Shown here: positions 60,224 to 64,000 of the stretch, one piece after another
Layout of the letters: each line of letters opens with the position of its first letter
Position numbering within the stretch: position 1 is the first letter of the stretch
Notes under the pieces: generated by a model
Told to the model about the DNA's origin: nothing
The model's input: the letters and a program-made list of their open reading frames with translations, nothing else
Databases searched by the model: none
Assembly (NCBI GenBank): GCA_023390115.1
Contig: JAEWDM010000022.1
Span: 310,001 to 374,000 of the forward strand
From: Bacillota bacterium
GTDB lineage: Bacteria; Bacillota; Clostridia; Acetivibrionales; DSM-27016
DNA length: 64,000 nt
Direction: 5' to 3'
Position numbers and translations under genes: made by a program

Positions 60224-60962
60224 GGCTTTTTAAAAAGTCCAGCTTTACATAGTCCCTCTCAAGCCTCTCCTTAAGATACCTTTTGCATATCCTGTCCATT
60301 TCATTCAGCAACGGAGGCGCTAAATCAAAGCAGAACAGTTCGTTAAAGCCGCAATATACTATATGCCTGAGTGCCCTTAGGGTCCCTTGGGAAATATGAA
60401 TTGAGGACTGCTCCCCGCGGCCGCAATCCTGACATAATATTCCGCATTGCTTAAAGCTGAAAAACGTCTCCCGGCCCAAGTCCTCCTTTCCGCAGTCAAT
60501 ACAGCATTTGAGATATGGAGCATAGCCTAAAATTGAAAGCAGCCGCATTTCAAAAATTCTCGCTACAAGCTCGGGAGATTTCTCCGTCTTTGCAAGCAGG
60601 TGAAGCGAGTTTAAAAAAAGCTGAAGCGCTTTGGGAGCAGGCTGGCCCTCCTGTATGGCATCATTTATTATATCAACAAAGTGGGCACAATAGGTCAGCT
60701 TTACAACATCATTTCTGATTTCATAAAAGGGCTCTATTATGTCACAGCTATTTATGCTGTACATGTCCTTGCCTTTAAACAGCACAAAATCGCTGTAACA
60801 AAGCATTTGAGCTGCCGCCGCAAGCTTGTTTTTCGGTCTTCTGGCTCCCTTGGCGCTTCCGGAAATTTTTCCGTAATTTTTCGAGAATATTGTAAGAATC
60901 TTGTCGGCCTCACCCGTATTTATTTCTTTTATTATAATGCCCTTTGTTTTTATATACCCCAT
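60210..60962 (-). CDS. recO: DNA repair protein RecO
   Basis: Mediates RecA loading in the RecFOR pathway. 250 residues: N-terminal OB fold (TKGIIIKEINTGEADKILTI, GSAKGARRPKNKL) and helical C-terminal part with a zinc finger CCIDCGKEDL...CGILCQDCGRG. Start ATG 60962 with AAAGGG; a GTG directly upstream is the alternative. In the era-yqzL-recO order of Firmicutes. Confidence 0.95.
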   Translation of the reverse strand: MGYIKTKGIIIKEINTGEADKILTIFSKNYGKISGSAKGARRPKNKLAAAAQMLCYSDFVLFKGKDMYSINSCDIIEPFYEIRNDVVKLTYCAHFVDIINDAIQEGQPAPKALQLFLNSLHLLAKTEKSPELVARIFEMRLLSILGYAPYLKCCIDCGKEDLGRETFFSFKQCGILCQDCGRGEQSSIHISQGTLRALRHIVYCGFNELFCFDLAPPLLNEMDRICKRYLKERLERDYVKLDFLKSLNIL

Positions 60963-61000
60963 CACTTATTCCCTTTAAATAATAAAATTTATAAACAAAT

Positions 61001-61144
61001 TCATGCCTTTACGGTTGCAGCTTCTTCTCCTGCAGTTGAAACCTCCTTCATAGGCCTGTTCTTTCCCTCAATTTCTTTTAAAAAAATGTAAGCGTCAACA
61101 TTACCCGTATTTTGAAAGGCATCCCATAAAAATTCTTTCAGCAT
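61001..61144 (-). CDS. yqzL: YqzL family small protein
   Basis: A 47-residue protein beginning MLKEFLWDAFQNTGNVDAYI, followed by FLKEIEGKNRP. This is the YqzL pattern (W..F..TG..DAY..FKE) and it lies, as usual, between era and recO. Function unknown. The ATG has AAGGGGG. It is 38 bases before recO. Confidence 0.88.
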   Translation of the reverse strand: MLKEFLWDAFQNTGNVDAYIFLKEIEGKNRPMKEVSTAGEEAATVKA

Positions 61145-61288
61145 GCAGTTAATCCCCCTTATTTATCTTAAATGTTTTTCAAGTGTGCAGAGAAAAGCTT
61201 TTATTGCAGTTATTATTTATTTGCCTGTAACATTAGATTTCTCAAAAATTTTTTTTGTATACTTGAAATTTTATCATTAAAATAAATA

Positions 61289-61311
61289 TTAAGCTTAAGG
61301 GGCAAGCTTAA
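61289..61311 (-). terminator. Probable terminator after era
   Basis: TTAAGCTT/AAGCTTAA 8-bp stem with a seven-base loop, followed on minus by a T-rich stretch (TATTTATTTT), six bases past the era stop. Confidence 0.5.
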
Positions 61312-61316
61312 AAAAA

Positions 61317-62207
61317 CTATTTTTCATATCCCAGAGCCTTAAGCATGGAGCTGCTGTTTCTCCAATCAGGCTTTACCTTTACCCATAGCTCCATAAAAAT
61401 TTTAGAGCCTAAAAGCTTTTCTCCGTCCTCCCTTGACAGCGTCCCTATTTTTTTCAGCATTTTTCCCTCCCTGCCTATAATGATTCCCTTATGTGTCTCC
61501 CTTTCACAATAAATATTTGCCTGTATGTCTATAATGTCCCTGCCCTTCCTCTCCTTAAAGGATATCACCTCGACACCAATTCCGTGAGGCACCTCATCCT
61601 TCAAAAGCCTGAGTATCTTTTCTCTTATAATCTCAGCTATAATTACCTTTTCAGGCTGATCGGTGAGCATGTCCTCAGGAAAATACTGCGGACCCGCAGG
61701 GATTGTTTTTCTTATTTCATCAAGCAGAATTTCCACTCCCTCATTGTTCAGGGCCGACACTGGGATTATTGCTTTGAACTCCATTTCCTTGGAGTAATTC
61801 TCCATAACCTTAAAAAGCTGTTCCTTTTTCACCAGATCGATTTTGTTAACTATTAGAAAGACAGGTGTCTTTACGCCTTTAAGCCTGTCCATTATATAAA
61901 TATCCCCAGCCCCGGGAGAGCTGTCCGAAGCCTCGACAAGAAAAAGCACCACATCGACCTCATTCAAGGTGCCCTGGGCCACCTCTACCATATATTCCCC
62001 CAGCTTATTTTTGGGCTTATGAATGCCTGGAGTATCTATAAATATCATTTGTGAGCTTTCATCCGTAACAACCGTTTTAATTGCATTTCTGGTTGTCTGA
62101 GGCTTATTTGAAATAATGGCAATCTTTTCTCCGGCAAGCTTATTAAGAAGGGTGGACTTTCCTACATTCGGCCTGCCTACTATACTTACAAAACCTGACT
62201 TAAACAT
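61317..62207 (-). CDS. era: GTPase Era
   Basis: An essential GTPase that binds the 3' end of 16S rRNA in 30S maturation. 296 residues: G1 GRPNVGKST, G3 DTPGIHKPKN, G4 NKIDLVKK, and a C-terminal KH domain with GIIIGREGKMLKKIG. The start is ATG 62207 with GGAGG 11-12 bases upstream; a start eight codons earlier is possible. Confidence 0.97.
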   Translation of the reverse strand: MFKSGFVSIVGRPNVGKSTLLNKLAGEKIAIISNKPQTTRNAIKTVVTDESSQMIFIDTPGIHKPKNKLGEYMVEVAQGTLNEVDVVLFLVEASDSSPGAGDIYIMDRLKGVKTPVFLIVNKIDLVKKEQLFKVMENYSKEMEFKAIIPVSALNNEGVEILLDEIRKTIPAGPQYFPEDMLTDQPEKVIIAEIIREKILRLLKDEVPHGIGVEVISFKERKGRDIIDIQANIYCERETHKGIIIGREGKMLKKIGTLSREDGEKLLGSKIFMELWVKVKPDWRNSSSMLKALGYEK

Positions 62208-62265
62208 AAAGTATAAAAACCTCCAATTCATATATGGGTTATGCAGGGACTCGGCCTATGGCTTT

Positions 62266-62667
62266 TTAAGTCAGCCCAAATGCCTGCGGAATAAGCTCAT
62301 GAAGCTTATATACGGTATATTCCCCATTGCTTTTGCTGCATACTATATCCATTTCCCGATCTCCGAACTCCGCCAGCACCTGCCTGCATATGCCGCACGG
62401 AAATACCGTCTTTTCACTGTCGCTTGCTATTGCGATAGCGGCAATTTTCCTGTCTCCGCAGGAAACTGCGCCAAATACTGCCGTCCTCTCCGCACAGCAG
62501 GTCGCCCCATAGGAAGCATTCTCTATATTAGCTCCCGTATAAACCCTTCCCCCGGCTGTTATCAAGGCCGCTCCGACCTTAAAGCCCGAATATGGGGCAT
62601 ACGCATGCTCCTTTGCACGGAATGCGTATTTCAGCAGAGCCCCATAATCAATGGTTTTATTATCCAT
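62266..62667 (-). CDS. cdd: Cytidine deaminase
   Basis: Deaminates cytidine and deoxycytidine. 133 residues: the catalytic/zinc motif CAERTAVFGA, PCGICRQVLAEF as second zinc motif, and TGANIENASYGATCCAER region. Zinc by three Cys as in Bacillus. It lies between dgkA and era. Confidence 0.96.
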   Translation of the reverse strand: MDNKTIDYGALLKYAFRAKEHAYAPYSGFKVGAALITAGGRVYTGANIENASYGATCCAERTAVFGAVSCGDRKIAAIAIASDSEKTVFPCGICRQVLAEFGDREMDIVCSKSNGEYTVYKLHELIPQAFGLT

Positions 62668-62688
62668 ATAAAATCACCCTCTATACGC

Positions 62689-63390
62689 TCAAAAATAAAA
62701 TATCTGAAATAAAAGCAGTGTTATCAACGCTCCTATAATACTTCCCGCCGCAACCTCAACAAGGCTGTGTATCTTTGCCTCCAGCCTGCTTTGTACAACC
62801 ATAAGCGCCAGAAGCAGGCAAAGAATGCTTACCCTGGCATTCATAGTAAGGAGCGAAACGGCAGTAGCCACAGAAAACGCGATAGCGGAGTGCCCGCTCG
62901 GCATTCCTCCGCTTAAGGGACTTCCCCTTCCCATTAATGCCTTTAAAATTAAAACCAGTATTATAGTTATTACCAGAGCTATCGCCGTTATATGCATATG
63001 CGAGCCGGCTAATCTTTTCAAAGCAATCTCCAGATCAGTGCTGACCCTGTCAAAAAAAATGAAATATGCCACGACAAGGGATATGAATGCGGCAACAAGC
63101 ACTGCCCCTGCCGCTACATCCTTTACCACCTTTGCTTTCGGGTGGTATACGTCAACTATTATGTCCACTATGGCTTCAACCGCCGTGTTAAAAAGCTCAC
63201 AAATTATTACTATGCCTATGGTCAGGCATACTATGAGAAACTCCACTCTTGTAAGCTTGAAAAACAGGCTGAGCAAAAGCACGGAAACCGCCGCAGTGAT
63301 ATGTATTTTGATATTTCTCTCTTTTCTGACGGCATACATTATACCGCTTATGGCATTGTTAAAGCTGTCTATCAAATTCTTATTTTTCAT
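62689..63390 (-). CDS. Diacylglycerol/undecaprenol kinase fused to PAP2 phosphatase
   Basis: A 233-residue membrane protein with two parts. The N-terminal part (1-115) is DgkA-like (DSFNNAISGIMYAVRKERNI, CELFNTAVEAIVD, VKDVAAGAVLVAA), which in Gram-positives phosphorylates undecaprenol. The C-terminal part (about 140-230) is PAP2-like (GGMPSGHSAIAFS, EAKIHSLVEVAAG), a lipid phosphate phosphatase. Such fusions couple making and removing a lipid phosphate. Start ATG 63390 is weakly supported; another lies eight codons earlier. Confidence 0.9.
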   Translation of the reverse strand: MKNKNLIDSFNNAISGIMYAVRKERNIKIHITAAVSVLLLSLFFKLTRVEFLIVCLTIGIVIICELFNTAVEAIVDIIVDVYHPKAKVVKDVAAGAVLVAAFISLVVAYFIFFDRVSTDLEIALKRLAGSHMHITAIALVITIILVLILKALMGRGSPLSGGMPSGHSAIAFSVATAVSLLTMNARVSILCLLLALMVVQSRLEAKIHSLVEVAAGSIIGALITLLLFQIFYF

Positions 63391-63419
63391 TATTAATACA
63401 CTTCTTAAAAACAATATTT

Positions 63420-63908
63420 TTATTTTCGCCTGCCAAGTCCCATCCTGTCAAGCACAGCCTCCTGCCTTTGAAACATTACTTCCTCTTCCCCCGGCTCATG
63501 GTCATAGCCTAAAAGGTGAAGCATACCGTGGGTTGTCAGAAAGGCCAGCTCTCTTTCAAAGGAATGCCCGTATTCCTCCGCCTGCCGTGCGGCAGTCTCA
63601 AGGGAAATTACTATATCCCCCAAAAGAATAAGGTTAGTGTCGGGATCGGTGTCAAACCCGTTTTCAAGCACCTTCCCATTGTACATATGAAGCATGGGAA
63701 AGGAGAGAACATCAGTCGGCTTATCCACATTTCTCTGCTCCTTGTTTATCTCCTGTATCGCATTATCATCCATAAGCAGAACACTTGTTTCGGAAGGCAT
63801 ATTAAAGTCCTCCGATTCAAGGCAAAGCTCTACAGCCCTCTCTATAATGGCATACATAGGCTCATCAATTTCAATTCTATCCTGAATATTCTCAATTAAT
63901 ACTGTCAT
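63420..63908 (-). CDS. ybeY: Endoribonuclease YbeY
   Basis: A metal-dependent RNase in 16S rRNA maturation and ribosome quality control. 162 residues with the zinc motif HGMLHLLGYDHE and NKEQRNVDKPTDVLSFPM. The ATG overlaps the end of the previous gene by 17 bases, so it is translationally coupled. Followed by dgkA-PAP2, cdd and era, the Bacillus order. Confidence 0.97.
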   Translation of the reverse strand: MTVLIENIQDRIEIDEPMYAIIERAVELCLESEDFNMPSETSVLLMDDNAIQEINKEQRNVDKPTDVLSFPMLHMYNGKVLENGFDTDPDTNLILLGDIVISLETAARQAEEYGHSFERELAFLTTHGMLHLLGYDHEPGEEEVMFQRQEAVLDRMGLGRRK

Positions 63909-64000
63909 TGCTAAGCTTCACACCCTCAGAAACAAATTTATTTTCACTTTCCGTATCCTCTTCTGCTTTTGCATTTGCAAGGCTGCCAGCCTTCATTTTT
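63892..64000 (-). CDS. C-terminal end of a gene upstream of ybeY (partial)
   Basis: An open frame enters from the window edge and ends in TGA at 63892-63894 after 35 codons (hydrophilic, MKAGSLANAKAEEDTESENK). It overlaps ybeY by 17 bases. In Firmicutes the gene here is usually the 7TMR-HD phosphodiesterase PgpH (YqfF) or phoH; the fragment lacks any domain to decide. A start inside the window cannot be excluded but is unlikely. Confidence 0.55.
   Translation of the reverse strand, partial: KMKAGSLANAKAEEDTESENKFVSEGVKLSNDSIN

Overview
The window looks like a chromosomal segment of a spore-forming Clostridia species, probably near Clostridium cluster III (Acetivibrio/Ruminiclostridium). That placement is inference. 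It rests on a tepA-ylzJ-ftsK/spoIIIE block, a SCIFF (scfA-scfB) pair between yajC and secDF, the dnaG-rpoD-tRNA-trmK-nif3 and recO-yqzL-era-cdd-dgkA-ybeY orders, strong AGGAGG-type ribosome sites and many TTG/GTG starts. Most genes are on the minus strand. Plus-strand exceptions are the DUF1015 gene, the lysine operon, one phosphopantetheinyl transferase, two small genes and a tRNA-Leu.

Layout: 1-1.5 kb, infC-rpmI-rplT with an L20-type leader; 1.5-6.7 kb, alaS behind a short T-box-like leader, then HIT, an AI-2E exporter and a PRC-barrel protein; 6.9-8.2 kb, DUF1015; 8.2-20.1 kb, a type IV pilus locus (major pilin, PilP-like, LysM/secretin-N protein, PilT, PilC, PilM, PilN, PilO, PilB, three minor pilins); 20.5-23.5 kb, serA and a class V aminotransferase behind a tandem glycine riboswitch; 23.5-28.4 kb, TPR protein, FtsK, YlzJ, TepA; 28.6-29.5 kb, a small DUF3791-DUF3990-DUF3791 module; 29.6-30.05 kb, RNase P RNA; 30.1-36 kb, nif3, trmK, two tRNAs, rpoD, dnaG; 36.4-40.6 kb, small proteins, an HD-GYP phosphodiesterase, panBCD; 41-49 kb, secF, secD, HD protein, SCIFF maturase and peptide, TIGR04086 protein, yajC, tgt, queA; 49-55.7 kb, SpoIID/LytB protein, then asd-dapA-dapB-ACT behind a lysine riboswitch, and DUF624; 56-60 kb, tRNA-Leu, EFR1 flavodoxin/ferredoxin protein, ABC-2 exporter, PPTase; 60.2-64 kb, recO, yqzL, era, cdd, dgkA-PAP2, ybeY and the tail of one more gene.

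The most unusual content is in four places. (1) The pilus locus carries PilP- and PilQ-like genes, but the PilQ-like protein is LysM plus five or six secretin-N-type repeats with no outer-membrane barrel domain, which suggests a cell-wall conduit for a monoderm pilus. (2) The DUF3990 gene encodes a small protein with an ADP-ribosyltransferase-like H-Y-Q motif set, flanked by two short helical proteins and preceded by a nine-codon coupled reading frame: a candidate toxin or effector module. (3) RNase P RNA has its P12 helix extended by an inverted array of 7-nt repeats. (4) The TPR membrane protein contains a recent 21-bp tandem expansion.

Regulatory DNA is unusually readable. Near-consensus promoters with 17-bp spacers precede infC, alaS, the glycine riboswitch, rnpB, the lysine operon and tRNA-Leu. 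Intrinsic terminators, several bidirectional, separate most units. All calls come from reading the sequence; no database search was run.
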